Part shown: one piece after another, positions 32,387 to 41,081 of the stretch | Numbering within the stretch: position 1 is the first letter of the stretch | How the letters are laid out: every line of letters starts with the position of its first letter | NCBI GenBank assembly: GCA_965231025.1 | Contig: OZ246407.1 | Span: 124,001 to 188,000, forward strand | From: PALSA-1335 sp965231025 | GTDB taxonomy: Bacteria; Patescibacteriota; Gracilibacteria; UBA1369 | Direction: 5' to 3' | DNA: 64,000 bases | Notes under the pieces: generated by a model | Told to the model about the DNA's origin: nothing | Seen by the model: only the letters and a program-made list of their open reading frames with translations | Databases searched by the model: none | Position numbers and translations under genes: made by a program

Positions 32387-33298
32387 ATGCAAGAAAACCA
32401 AATGCAGCAAGGCGGACAGATGGAACAAATGCCTGACCAAGGCCAATATCAGCAGATGCCCCCTGTGGATTTCCAGAACGGACAGATGCCGATGCAGCCC
32501 CAGCAACCGGCACAGGAACCGGAATACGGACCCCGCAAGATGTCCTTCTTCACGCTGGTTCTCAAGACTTTTGCCGGACTTGCCGGAGGAGTTGCTGGAA
32601 CGCTGATTTTGCTCATGATTTTCCTCCTCACATCCTCGATTTTGCAGCCGGTCCTTTCACCGGCGGAAGCCCAGGCCCAGGAAATCAGCCCGCTGTTCAT
32701 CTTCGTACTTATGGCGATGATTTTTGCCACCTCGGTCGTTTCCAGTCTGGTGGCCCCGTTGCTTATTTCCTACACGGAACGTGAACGCTACACCCGCGTG
32801 GCCACGGCCATGTCTCAAATCTTTATTATCAACATCGTGATCTTCGCGTTTGTCGCGCCGATCTACCTCACCACGTCAACCACGCGTCTTGAATTAACCG
32901 CCGGAGCAGCGGCCCTGCAGATTATCCTCAGCGCGACCGCGGGCGCCCTCATCATGGAACTCATTCACGACTACCGTTACGCGCTTATCACCGTGTACAC
33001 GACGATCATCGGCATTCTGGTGGCCATGGCCATCAGCTTTTTCCTCTACACAGGCCTCGGCACCAGCGGAACAACGCTTCTGCTCTTCGCCGTCCTGCCT
33101 GTGATCTGGACGATGATCGGATTTTTCCAGGGAGCCATCGCCATGTTCTACTACTGGCTTTACCAGAACTACGGAGTGGACTTTTTGGCCACCAGCACAA
33201 GTTATGGCGCCGATTACGGCATCCCCGACGAAAGCGAAGATGAGGAAGATGAACCTGAACGGGAGGACACCGAGGGAGGCAACTTCCTGCGGCAGTAA
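32387..33298 (+). CDS. Membrane protein with a Gln/Met/Pro-rich N-terminus (unknown function)
   Basis: 303 residues. Residues 1-45 are a low-complexity Gln/Met/Pro segment. Then come about five to six membrane helices: FAGLAGGVAGTLILLMIFLL, LFIFVLMAMIFATSVVSSLV, IFIINIVIFAFVAPIYL, LQIILSATAGALIMELI, ALITVYTTIIGILVAMAIS and LLLFAVLPVIWTMIGFFQG. The C-terminus is acidic (ESEDEEDEPEREDTEGG). I do not recognise a family. It starts 9 nt after the lspA stop and is likely co-transcribed with it. Confidence 0.75.
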   Translation: MQENQMQQGGQMEQMPDQGQYQQMPPVDFQNGQMPMQPQQPAQEPEYGPRKMSFFTLVLKTFAGLAGGVAGTLILLMIFLLTSSILQPVLSPAEAQAQEISPLFIFVLMAMIFATSVVSSLVAPLLISYTERERYTRVATAMSQIFIINIVIFAFVAPIYLTTSTTRLELTAGAAALQIILSATAGALIMELIHDYRYALITVYTTIIGILVAMAISFFLYTGLGTSGTTLLLFAVLPVIWTMIGFFQGAIAMFYYWLYQNYGVDFLATSTSYGADYGIPDESEDEEDEPEREDTEGGNFLRQ

Positions 33299-33326
33299 AG
33301 ATCTTGGAGCACAACCACACAACAAA

Positions 33327-33355
33327 AAAGACCCCGCCGCGGCGGGGTCTTTTGA
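33327..33355. terminator. Bidirectional intrinsic terminator
   Basis: AAAAGACCCCGCC and GGCGGGGTCTTTT arms around GCG, between the convergent genes ending at 33298 and 33369. Confidence 0.9.
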
Positions 33356-33368
33356 ATATCTCAAAGAA

Positions 33369-34160
33369 CTATTTTTTTCCTTCCATCATCTGTTTCTTCA
33401 TGAAATCGGAGATACCTTCGAGTGCCCTCAAAGCCTCAACCGGAATCATCCAGACGACGGTGTTCGACTCATCGGACGAAAGATCGTTAATGGACTGGAG
33501 CGTGCGGAGATGCAACGCGCCCGGGGTTTCGGAAAGCATTTTTGCAGCCTTGCTCACGTTTTCCGCCGCGGCAAGTTCACCGGAAGCCTGAATGATGACG
33601 GCCCGTTTTTCACGCTCGGCTTCGGCCTCCTTGGCGATCGTACGTTTGAGGTTGTCCGGAAGAACGATGTCCTTGAGTTCAACGCTTGCCACATCAATGC
33701 CCCATGGAGCGGATGCCGTATCAACATGGTCTTCAATACGTTTGGAAATATCCTCGCGGTTCTTCAGAAGCTCGTCCAAGGTCACCTGACCGACCACGTT
33801 ACGCATGGCTACCTGCGCAAGCTGGGTCACGGCGTAGTAGAAGTTTTCCACTGCCAGCACGGATTTTGCTGCGTCGGCAACCTTGTAGTAAATCACCGCG
33901 TTCATGCGGATGGGGATATTGTCCTTGGAAATGGCTTCCTGTTCAGGAACATCCACGGTCTTGGTGCGGATATCCACCTTTGCCATCGATTGAATAACCG
34001 GGAGCACAAGCCTCCAGCCCGGATTTTTGATCATTTTATACTTACCGAACTGAAAGAGAATCCCTCGTTCATATTCGTTCACCTGGCGGACGCTGACAAG
34101 GATGATGATCAGCACGATGATGAAAACCGGGGTTCCCAAGAGTGCGAAAAGCAGTTCCAT
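33369..34160 (-). CDS. SPFH/Band 7 protein of the slipin (stomatin-like) type
   Basis: 263 residues. One N-terminal membrane helix (LLFALLGTPVFIIVLIIILV), then the SPFH domain starting VRQVNEYERGILFQFGKY, with NPGWRLVLPVIQSM, TVDVPEQEAISKDNIPIRM and DTASAPWGIDVASVELKDI, followed by a coiled coil (KEAEAEREKRAVIIQASGE) typical of slipins. Such proteins oligomerise in membrane microdomains and often pair with an NfeD protease, which is not present here. Stands alone between convergent and divergent neighbours. Confidence 0.93.
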   Translation of the reverse strand: MELLFALLGTPVFIIVLIIILVSVRQVNEYERGILFQFGKYKMIKNPGWRLVLPVIQSMAKVDIRTKTVDVPEQEAISKDNIPIRMNAVIYYKVADAAKSVLAVENFYYAVTQLAQVAMRNVVGQVTLDELLKNREDISKRIEDHVDTASAPWGIDVASVELKDIVLPDNLKRTIAKEAEAEREKRAVIIQASGELAAAENVSKAAKMLSETPGALHLRTLQSINDLSSDESNTVVWMIPVEALRALEGISDFMKKQMMEGKK

Positions 34161-34223
34161 AGGGAAATAATTAGTGAATAAACCTCGGCCATTCTACTGG
34201 AGAAGCTCACCGGAGCGCAACTG

Positions 34224-34252
34224 TTGAAAAAATAGCCGTTTTTTGGTATACT
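34224..34252 (+). promoter_or_regulatory. Promoter of the mscS pair
   Basis: -35 TTGAAA (34224-34229), 17-nt spacer, -10 TATACT (34247-34252), 40 nt before the ATG at 34292. Confidence 0.75.
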
Positions 34253-34291
34253 ATTAAGAAAACTCAGCAAAAGAAATAAACACAAAAAACA

Positions 34292-35554
34292 ATGCCGCAT
34301 ATCCTCAATCTCATCTTGGGCATCCCCACAGCTCTGGCACAGGCAAACACCACCGAAAAAGCGGGCGGCGCAACATTTGATATTTTGGGCTATGTGCTGA
34401 CCAGCCTGCCGCTGTGGATTACCGCCATAGTGGTGTTTGTGCTTTCCATGGTGGCGGGTTCCATCCTGAAAGGAATCGTGGAAAACCGTCTTGCGGCCAA
34501 AATTACCGAAGAGCATCAGGAACTGCTGATTATCTCCGGACGTCTCACATTTGTCGGAATCGTCGTCATCGGGGGCACCATCTCACTGGCCATTGCGGGA
34601 ATTAACGTGACCAACCTCATCGCGGCCATCGGTTTCGGAATCTCATTCGGACTTCAGGACACCATCGCCAACTTTGTGGCCGGTATCGCGCTTCTGGCCT
34701 CACGGCCTTTTACCATCGGGGACTGGATCAGAGTTGACGGCCAGATGGGGAAAGTGACGGAAATCCGCGTCAGGGCAACATATTTAAACACCTTTGACGG
34801 ACTCCGGTTGATCGTCCCGAACTCCCAGCTCTACAAGAGCCAGGTTTTGAACTACACAGGGAACCCGATGCGCCGTATCAAGGTTCCGGCATATATCCGG
34901 TACTACTCGGATATGAAACAGGTCTACGCGATCTGTCTCAATGTGGTGAAATCACGCACCGACATCCTTTTACAGCCGAAAGCAAATGTTGTCGTTACCG
35001 AAATGGGGGACTATTACATCGCCCTTGAAATTCGTTTCTGGGTGGATTCAAAAAGTTTATGGCGCCGTATCCAGTCAAAGGTGGGCATGGATATCCAGAA
35101 GAGGTTTGAAGAAGCCGGAGTTGATGCTCCGTATCCAACCACCGCTCTCGAATTTGATCCTGACGATAAGGGAACACTGGTCAGAACAAAAGCGCTTTCC
35201 CCTGCGGAGATGGAACAGATCATGAAAGAGCGCGAAGAGGACGAGGAAAAATTTGCAAAACGTCGGGAAGAGCTTGCTGCCCCCTTATTCAAGGCCATGG
35301 AAGAGCAGAGAATTCTTGACCAGAGCGGCGCCAATTTCCTCAAGGTAACCACCATGCCTTTGCCTGCCACCACGCAAACAGCAACCCCATCATTCCCGCC
35401 GACTTCGCCGCAATCCGCAAACCAGTCCGCCCAGGAGGCGGTCCAGCAGGTCGGAACTCCTGCAGCGTTCGCGCCGAACCAGTCCCAGGCCCAGCCCGGT
35501 GCGGCATCAAATCCAATCCCAAATGAACCGGTCAATCCACCCGATCAGCAATAA
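34292..35554 (+). CDS. MscS-family mechanosensitive channel (first of two)
   Basis: 420 residues. Membrane helices at about 30-57 and 83-110, then the pore-lining helix and gate AAIGFGISFGLQDTIANFVAG, the beta domain (PFTIGDWIRVDGQMGKVTEI, LIVPNSQLYKSQVLNYTGNP) and the C-terminal vestibule. The tail (last 90 residues) is Pro/Gln/Ala-rich and not part of the fold. Releases solutes on hypo-osmotic shock. It is followed 3 nt later by a paralogous channel. Confidence 0.93.
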   Translation: MPHILNLILGIPTALAQANTTEKAGGATFDILGYVLTSLPLWITAIVVFVLSMVAGSILKGIVENRLAAKITEEHQELLIISGRLTFVGIVVIGGTISLAIAGINVTNLIAAIGFGISFGLQDTIANFVAGIALLASRPFTIGDWIRVDGQMGKVTEIRVRATYLNTFDGLRLIVPNSQLYKSQVLNYTGNPMRRIKVPAYIRYYSDMKQVYAICLNVVKSRTDILLQPKANVVVTEMGDYYIALEIRFWVDSKSLWRRIQSKVGMDIQKRFEEAGVDAPYPTTALEFDPDDKGTLVRTKALSPAEMEQIMKEREEDEEKFAKRREELAAPLFKAMEEQRILDQSGANFLKVTTMPLPATTQTATPSFPPTSPQSANQSAQEAVQQVGTPAAFAPNQSQAQPGAASNPIPNEPVNPPDQQ

Positions 35555-35557
35555 CCC

Positions 35558-36952
35558 ATGGAAAATTTTCTGAACAACCTGTTGAATATCCAGACAGCTT
35601 TGGCTCAGCCCTTTGCGACCACGGGCACCAACGCCCCGTCTTCCGTAGCCAGCGAAACCGGAAACCAAGTCACGAACCTGGTGGAAAGCCTTTTTCGGTC
35701 CATTCCATACTGGATCACGGGTTTCATCGTCGTTGTCCTTTCTTTGATACTTGCCAGAGTCGTGAAAACCATGGTCGAAAACAAAATGACCGAAGCGGGA
35801 GTGGAAGAAGAACACCGTGAAGTTCAGCTCGTAGCGGGCCGCGCGGCAAGTGCCACGGTTCTGCTGGTGGGCATCACGGCCGGACTCAAAATCGCGGGCC
35901 TTGATCTCACCTCCATCATCGCGGCCGCCGCGTTTGGCGTAGGTTTCGCGATGAAAGACATCATCATGAACTTTATTTCCGGCATCATCGTGCTGCTCCA
36001 GAAACAGTTCACCATCGGGGACTGGATCAAAGTCAAAGGCACGACCGGCGTCATCCAGGAAATCCAGTCGCGCTACACCGTCATCAAGAAGTTCGACGGA
36101 ACCAAAGTCATCGTCCCGAACTCCGAACTCTTTAAAAATCAGGTCACCAGTTTAACCAGTAATCCAACCCGCCGCTTCCAGCTCGACCTCGGGGTCGATC
36201 TTTACATGGACCTCAAGGAAGTTATTGACGAGATCTACAAGTCCATCGACAAATGCGGCCGGATTCTCAAGCACCCCAAGCCGAACATTATCGTTCGTCA
36301 GCCCGGAACTTTTTATAACAGTCTCCGTATCCGCTGCTGGGTCGAATCAAAAAAGGGCGTGCTCAAGCCCATCAGCGAACTGACCCGCCAGATCCACAAA
36401 GATTTCTACCGCCGCGGCTGGTCATGGCCGTATCCTACACAGACGCTCATCATGGACAAGGATGTCCCACCCGACGTGAACCAGCGCACGAAGGACTATA
36501 TTGAAAAACACAAAAAAGCCCTCAAAAAGGAAACCGGTTTGATCCAGCAACAGCAGCAAATACTTGTTGAACAGGAAAAGAAACCGGAAACGCCCGCACA
36601 ATCACTGCCCCAGGCCCAGCAGATCGGTGTCGGCGGGCCGGCAATGGAGACCCCTGTGTGGCTCCAGCAGGCCGCGCAGCAAAATCAGCCTGCGGCTCAG
36701 ACGCCAGAACAGCAGCAGCCGGTACAGGGTCAGCAGCCCCAGGTCGTCATCCAGAACATAGAAATCGGGCCTGAAATGAAAACCGTGGCACAAACTGAAG
36801 CCCAATACCAGGCCGCACCACAACCACAAACGAATATGCCGATCGTTTCGGCCCCGGATGTCACCTCAAGCCAGGCGGCGGCGCCTACAGTCGCTATGCC
36901 CATGCCGGATGTCGAGCCTCAAATAAATACCAATCAGCAACAACTCCCATGA
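35558..36952 (+). CDS. MscS-family mechanosensitive channel (second of two)
   Basis: 464 residues. Same layout as its neighbour: helices YWITGFIVVVLSLILARVV and TVLLVGITAGLKIAGLDL, the gate helix FGVGFAMKDIIMNFISGII, and the beta domain FTIGDWIKVKGTTGVIQEI with IVPNSELFKNQVTSLTSNP. A C-terminal tail of about 140 residues is a Gln/Pro/Ala low-complexity region. Tandem arrangement implies duplication followed by divergence, perhaps forming a hetero-oligomer (inference). The stop overlaps the next gene's ATG by 4 nt. Confidence 0.93.
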   Translation: MENFLNNLLNIQTALAQPFATTGTNAPSSVASETGNQVTNLVESLFRSIPYWITGFIVVVLSLILARVVKTMVENKMTEAGVEEEHREVQLVAGRAASATVLLVGITAGLKIAGLDLTSIIAAAAFGVGFAMKDIIMNFISGIIVLLQKQFTIGDWIKVKGTTGVIQEIQSRYTVIKKFDGTKVIVPNSELFKNQVTSLTSNPTRRFQLDLGVDLYMDLKEVIDEIYKSIDKCGRILKHPKPNIIVRQPGTFYNSLRIRCWVESKKGVLKPISELTRQIHKDFYRRGWSWPYPTQTLIMDKDVPPDVNQRTKDYIEKHKKALKKETGLIQQQQQILVEQEKKPETPAQSLPQAQQIGVGGPAMETPVWLQQAAQQNQPAAQTPEQQQPVQGQQPQVVIQNIEIGPEMKTVAQTEAQYQAAPQPQTNMPIVSAPDVTSSQAAAPTVAMPMPDVEPQINTNQQQLP

Positions 36953-37881
36953 CAGAAAAAAATGAAGCTAAAAAATCAGTAGAAATATCCGCCGAACTCA
37001 GGTCAAAAATGCTCGAAGCGGGTAGATACGAAGAACTGCTTTCGTCATGGAAACAATTGGCCCAGGAAGCAGATTTCGAATCTGTTCCGGCAGGACTTCC
37101 CACTGAGGAAGGAAGAGACTTAAGGTACTGGCTCAACTATGCGTATGGTTGTTTTTCAAAGCAGAACGCCGCGTGTGATTCGGCAGTGAAACAAATATGG
37201 CAAAATCAGAAATTTCTTGCGGAATTGGATGCAATGAATATCCCAAGAGAATTTCTCCTGCAAACCGTTCGCGTTGGAGCGCTGAAGGACCAGATGGAGA
37301 TCATTTCTGGTGAAGGGAAACACAGAGCGGTTGAATTGTACGTTGATCTCAACGGGTATTCCTGGGCGAACGGCGAACTCATAAAACTGCAAACCGAAAA
37401 AACCGAGCAGAAGAAAATTGAAAAAGAGATCGCGAAACAGCGGGAAGCTGCAAAAAAAGAGCAGGCCATCGCCGAAATCGGACGTGAAATGAACACTCAG
37501 GATTTTTCAATGACGACTGAACAAAAAAAACTGCTTCGGCATGATTTCGAACTGAATTGCAAATTATGGAAGGCATTGAACGAAAGCTCAGCATGGGCCA
37601 ACAGTCTCAAACGAAATACAAAATTATCGCAGTTCTTTTTGGAAAATGGCCAACGTGAACTGACGCCGGAAATCACCCGTGAGTTTCAAGTACTTTGTGA
37701 GGAGGACAAGGATATAAGCAGGGCATTCGGGTCATGGGAAGGACAAGGGACGAGACTGAAATTCCAAATGCTCAACCCGGAAAGCGGCTGGTTTTATGTC
37801 GCAAAGAAAAATAAGGTTACAACACTCAAAGGGTTTCTCAGGGCTTGCACAAACAACATGGACAGTTGGATGGAGCTGTAA
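36949..37881 (+). CDS. Soluble helical protein of unknown function
   Basis: 310 residues, Lys/Glu-rich, no signal peptide or membrane segment. A helical N-terminal part (RSKMLEAGRYEELLSSWKQL, LRYWLNYAYGCFSKQN) is followed by a coiled-coil stretch at about residues 143-180 (KTEQKKIEKEIAKQREAAKK) and a C-terminal part with FGSWEGQGTRLKFQMLNPES. No recognised family. It is translationally coupled to the second mscS gene (ATGA overlap). More AT-rich than the mscS genes. Confidence 0.6.
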   Translation: MTEKNEAKKSVEISAELRSKMLEAGRYEELLSSWKQLAQEADFESVPAGLPTEEGRDLRYWLNYAYGCFSKQNAACDSAVKQIWQNQKFLAELDAMNIPREFLLQTVRVGALKDQMEIISGEGKHRAVELYVDLNGYSWANGELIKLQTEKTEQKKIEKEIAKQREAAKKEQAIAEIGREMNTQDFSMTTEQKKLLRHDFELNCKLWKALNESSAWANSLKRNTKLSQFFLENGQRELTPEITREFQVLCEEDKDISRAFGSWEGQGTRLKFQMLNPESGWFYVAKKNKVTTLKGFLRACTNNMDSWMEL

Positions 37882-37907
37882 GCTCAAAACTAGTTTGACC
37901 AGCACAT

Positions 37908-37934
37908 AAAAAAACCCCGTACGTGGTACGGGGG
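37908..37934 (-). terminator. Intrinsic terminator of the orphan RNA unit
   Basis: CCCCGTAC (37915-37922), loop GTG, GTACGGGG (37926-37933). Only the minus-strand reading has a U-run (seven U residues, 37914-37908), so it ends leftward transcription and not the gene at 36949. Confidence 0.8.
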
Positions 37935-38361
37935 GAAAATTCCTATATCTAGCGGCCGTAAAATAAAGAAAATAAGTTCACGGCTCGAGAATATTTGTTT
38001 TGGTGGAATTTGTTTGTGTTTGTAGACCATTGACCAGAAAGTCTTTTGTCCTGCTTTGCTTTGGCGTAAGTTTTCAATCTTGCCAGGGATCGTCTGTGGG
38101 TGTGACTGTAAGCACTCCGAAGAGTGAACAGAAGTCACCAGACAGCTGTAGGGTCGGCCCGGTTGGTCAGTGAGGGCCATCACAGAGCAGAGAAGGTGGA
38201 GGGACTCGCATGGCATAAAAGCCTGCTGATGAGTCGCTCAACCCTCTCGGTTCTGATATAGTCTGGTTGTCAAAGGGCTGTTCCAGGGAGTTTTTTGCCT
38301 CCGTCCGAAAACCGATTCGGGGGTGGCATAATCTCAAACTACTTATCTAATCTCTAATGTT
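37908..38361 (-). ncRNA. Candidate structured non-coding RNA of about 450 nt (unidentified)
   Basis: A complete minus-strand unit with promoter (38396-38368) and terminator (37934-37908) and no plausible gene inside. Stable hairpins in transcript order: GCCACC/GGAGGC enclosing CCGAA/TTCGG; AACC-GAGA-GGTT; GACTC..GAGTC with inner GCAGGC/GCC-GC pairs; GGCCC/GGGCC; and GTGACT/AGTCAC enclosing CACTC-TTCG-GAGTG, a classic UUCG tetraloop on this strand only. I compared it from memory with RNase P RNA, tmRNA, SRP RNA and 6S RNA; their hallmark sequences are absent. Confidence 0.55.
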
Positions 38362-38367
38362 CAGAAC

Positions 38368-38396
38368 ATAGTACCAAATGCAAATAGCAACGTCAA
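38368..38396 (-). promoter_or_regulatory. Promoter of the orphan RNA unit
   Basis: Minus strand: -35 TTGACG (38396-38391), 17-nt spacer, -10 TACTAT (38373-38368). Predicted start near 38361. Among the better matches to consensus in the window. Confidence 0.75.
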
Positions 38397-38450
38397 CGAA
38401 CTGTAATGGACACCTGATAAGAAATGTTATAAAACAATATTACTCACAGA

Positions 38451-39182
38451 ATGCAAAAAATGAAAGAAATGAGCATCAGAGCCGTTAAATCGAAGGTTAT
38501 TACATCGGGAGATAACCTTTTTGAGGTTCTGGAAAAGAGCCTGAAGAGGGGTGGAGTGAAGAACGGGGACATCCTCGCCGTCACCTCCAAAGTGGTGGCA
38601 GTGACCGAAGGGAGAATTGAGCGCGTTTCCGGCGAAAAAGAGTTCAACGCACTGGTCCGGCGCGAAGCTGATGCGATCATCGGAGGGAAAACGGTGACCC
38701 TCACCCTGAAAAACGGGATTTTTACCCCATGGGCGGGCATCGACCAGTCAAATGCTGTAAAAGGGACAGCAGTACTTTGGCCTAAGAACGCTGCAAAAAC
38801 CGCGCGGGAGATTCACTCCTGGCTCAAAAAAACGTATGGCCTCAGAAAAGTCGGGGTCATCATCATTGATTCCTTTTGTGTTCCGCTGCGGAAAGGCGTC
38901 ACAGGGATTGCCTTGGGCCACGCCGGTTTTAGGGGAGTCAACGATAAGCGCGGAACCAAAGATATGTATGGTAACACCTTAAAAGTCACACAGGAGGGCG
39001 TTGCCGACAGCCTGGCCACCATGGCGAATCTGGTCATGGGACAGGGGAAGGAGCGGACACCTTTTGCCGTCATCCGCAATGCGCCGGTTGAATTTACCGG
39101 TAAAAAGAACAGTTCCCGCGAAGTGATCATGGACGATAAGGAATGTCTCTATGCCCCTCTTTACAAGCGCATAAAAAAATAA
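38451..39182 (+). CDS. CofE-like protein (coenzyme F420-0:gamma-glutamyl ligase family)
   Basis: 243 residues (or 240 from the second Met). Family marks: NLFEVLEKSLKRGGVKNGDI, LAVTSKVVAVTEGR, TPWAGIDQSNAVKGTAVLWP, GVIIIDSFCVPLRKGVTGIA, GHAGFRGVNDKRGTKDMYGN and ADSLATMANLVMGQG. True CofE adds glutamates to coenzyme F420, but no other F420 biosynthesis gene lies in the window, and CofE-like stand-alone proteins are common in organisms without F420. The substrate is therefore unclear. A weak -10 (TATAAA) lies just upstream. Confidence 0.85.
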   Translation: MQKMKEMSIRAVKSKVITSGDNLFEVLEKSLKRGGVKNGDILAVTSKVVAVTEGRIERVSGEKEFNALVRREADAIIGGKTVTLTLKNGIFTPWAGIDQSNAVKGTAVLWPKNAAKTAREIHSWLKKTYGLRKVGVIIIDSFCVPLRKGVTGIALGHAGFRGVNDKRGTKDMYGNTLKVTQEGVADSLATMANLVMGQGKERTPFAVIRNAPVEFTGKKNSSREVIMDDKECLYAPLYKRIKK

Positions 39183-39212
39183 ATTCTAAAATTTTAGAAT
39201 TTATTTTTTTAG
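39181..39212. terminator. Intrinsic terminator, AT-rich stem
   Basis: AAATTCTAAAATTTTAGAATTT palindrome arms (about 39181-39202) followed by a U-run on the plus strand. It lies between the convergent genes ending at 39182 and 39246. Confidence 0.75.
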
Positions 39213-39245
39213 CACCGGTTCATACTGCAACATCATCCCCCCGTG

Positions 39246-40244
39246 CTACACGAAGCTTACGAAGATGTCACGGTAGACGGCAAAGACGATATATACGGCA
39301 TAAAGAACGAGGAAAACGGTGCCGGAGAGTTTCGAAAGCTGTTTCCTGAAATACGCGAAAAGGAACAGAAGAACGCTGACAGCAATCATAAAAAAGACAT
39401 CGAACAGTTCGGCGCTGGTGAGCTCAATGGGTCGCAGTGAGGATGAAATGCCCAGAATAAAGAAAGTGTTGATGACATTGCTGCCGATAATAGTTCCGAT
39501 GGCAATATCCTCCTGCCGTTTGGCCATCGATACCAGGGATGTAACAATTTCGGGAAGAGAAGTCCCTACCGCGATGAGGGTTAAGCCAATAAGCATTTCA
39601 GAAACACCAAGGCTGTGAGCCAGGAGAACGCCGTTATCTACGATAAGTTTTCCGCCGCCGACCACACCGACAAGGCCCAATAGTGTCTTAAGATAAAGTT
39701 TCCACTGGGGGTCTCTTGCGGAAATTTTCTCTTTTTTTTCAACCTGGGATTCAAGAATTTGTCCGCTCTTCAGGTTCCCGAAAACATAGAACGAAAAAAT
39801 GACGAAAAAGAGCAGAAGAATAAGCCCGTCGCCCAACGTCAGCCGATTAAAGCTTACTCCGTGGTTTTGAAAAATCTGGTCGAAACCGAGGAAGAAAAGC
39901 ACCAGCCCCGCAAGGATGATGTAGGGGATTTCATAACGGACCATTTTGGGATTGTCAAAACGGAGAGGGCGAATAAGTGAGGCAAGACCAAGGATCAGGG
40001 CAATATTTGCAATATTGCTACCAACGATATTGCCGACAACCAGTCCGCTGTTGCCCGAGATCGAACCGAAAATACTGATAGCGAGCTCAGGGAGGCTCGT
40101 CCCGAAAGCAACAAGGGTGAGTCCGATGATAAAATTTGGAATTTTGTATATTCGTGCAAGCCCGGCGCTGCCATCGATCAGTGAGGAAGCCCCTTTAATG
40201 AGAGCCGCAAATCCCACCAACAAAAATATAATGATCCAGAACAT
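39246..40244 (-). CDS. CaxA/YrbG-type Na+/Ca2+ exchanger
   Basis: 332 residues from the ATG at 40244 (MFWIIIFLLVGFAALIKG). Ten membrane helices in two inverted repeats, each with the alpha-repeat signature: GTSLPELAISIFGS plus GNIVGSNIANIALILG, and GTSLPEIVTSLVSM plus GTIIGSNVINTFFILG. The two Glu of GTSLPE are the ion ligands. The loop between the halves carries charged residues (QVEKKEKISARDPQWK). Exports calcium using a cation gradient. Divergent from purN. Confidence 0.95.
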   Translation of the reverse strand: MFWIIIFLLVGFAALIKGASSLIDGSAGLARIYKIPNFIIGLTLVAFGTSLPELAISIFGSISGNSGLVVGNIVGSNIANIALILGLASLIRPLRFDNPKMVRYEIPYIILAGLVLFFLGFDQIFQNHGVSFNRLTLGDGLILLLFFVIFSFYVFGNLKSGQILESQVEKKEKISARDPQWKLYLKTLLGLVGVVGGGKLIVDNGVLLAHSLGVSEMLIGLTLIAVGTSLPEIVTSLVSMAKRQEDIAIGTIIGSNVINTFFILGISSSLRPIELTSAELFDVFFMIAVSVLLFLFAYFRKQLSKLSGTVFLVLYAVYIVFAVYRDIFVSFV

Positions 40245-40340
40245 ATCTGCCGATATTAATATCTCATTATTATAACAAAAAATGACAATTTTTGCACGCA
40301 CCGCCTCTCGTGATAAACTGCAATCACTTAACCAACAGAC

Positions 40341-40931
40341 ATGTTTCGAATCGGAGTCCTGGCATCAACGAAAGGAACAGACCTGCAGGCCATCATTGAC
40401 GAGATGAAGGCGGGGAAAATGCCCGGAATTGAACTGGCTGTCGTGGTCAGCAACAAGATCAATGCGTACGCGCTGGAGCGCGCCTCTTCCCAGGGATTCA
40501 AAACGGTTTTTGTCGATCCGAAAAACAAAACCCATGAGCAGTTCGATGAGGAACTTGCCAGTGTTATGGAAGAAAACAGAGTTGATCTCGTGTGCCTGAT
40601 CGGATACATGCGGATACTGACCCCGGTTTTTGTCCGTGCATTCCCAAGAAAAATCATCAACGTTCATCCGGCGCTGATGCCAAAATTCAGCGGGGCCGGT
40701 TTTTTCGGGACTAACGTCCATGAGGAGGTGCTGAAAGCCGGGGAAAAAGAGACCGGCTGCACCATTCATTTTGTGGATGAAGGAGTCGATACAGGGGAAA
40801 TCATCGTCCAGAAAAAAGTTGCTGTGGAACAGGACGACACGGCGGAAACATTGAAAACAAAAGTCCAGTCACTGGAAAAACAGTGGTATCCCGAAGTCAT
40901 CCGCATGTTCGCGGAAGGGAAAATCAAATAA
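40341..40931 (+). CDS. purN: Phosphoribosylglycinamide formyltransferase (GART)
   Basis: 196 residues. Formylates GAR with 10-formyl-THF in step 3 of purine synthesis. GTDLQAIIDEMKAG is the phosphate-binding start; INVHPALMPKFSG contains the catalytic His; GCTIHFVDEGVDTGEIIVQ contains the catalytic Asp in the folate loop. IGYMRILTPVFV is also typical. The ATG at 40341 follows a TAACCAACAGAC leader without Shine-Dalgarno. It stands alone; other pur genes are at 46.6-48.8, 50.9 and 56.5 kb. Confidence 0.95.
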   Translation: MFRIGVLASTKGTDLQAIIDEMKAGKMPGIELAVVVSNKINAYALERASSQGFKTVFVDPKNKTHEQFDEELASVMEENRVDLVCLIGYMRILTPVFVRAFPRKIINVHPALMPKFSGAGFFGTNVHEEVLKAGEKETGCTIHFVDEGVDTGEIIVQKKVAVEQDDTAETLKTKVQSLEKQWYPEVIRMFAEGKIK

Positions 40932-41029
40932 CCATCCTGCATTCCCTGAGTAAGGCTCTTCTTGCGGGTGCAATTGCGGTTGGTTCCGCTTGCGGAGATC
41001 AAGAAACATGTGTGCTCATCACGACATTA

Positions 41030-41057
41030 TTGACAAAAACGCAAAAAATGCTAGGAT
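41030..41057 (+). promoter_or_regulatory. Promoter of the GH1 gene, similar to the one at 44840
   Basis: -35 TTGACA (41030-41035), 16-nt spacer, -10 TAGGAT (41052-41057). The spacer and downstream region (AATCCATTAttt) resemble those of the promoter at 44840-44868. Confidence 0.7.
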
Positions 41058-41081
41058 CTAAATCCATTATTTGTGCTATCA

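Noticed and set aside
37890..38216. Minus-strand 108-codon open frame within the orphan RNA region
   Set aside because: It runs through the promoter-driven structured region and into the terminator, has no homology I recognise and odd composition (many Cys, His and Ser); the hairpins explain the sequence better.
38224..38262. Hammerhead-like CTGATGAG and group I intron-like GATATAGTC on the plus strand
   Set aside because: The hammerhead lacks a correctly placed CGAAA and stems, and the intron-like element lacks its R partner and P3-P8 core; both lie opposite the strand with promoter and terminator.
37981..38340. RNase P RNA or tmRNA identity for the structured region
   Set aside because: No GAGGAAAGTCC-like or ACAGAA...P4 pairing for RNase P, and no tRNA-like ends or convincing tag frame for tmRNA; a model search is still needed.
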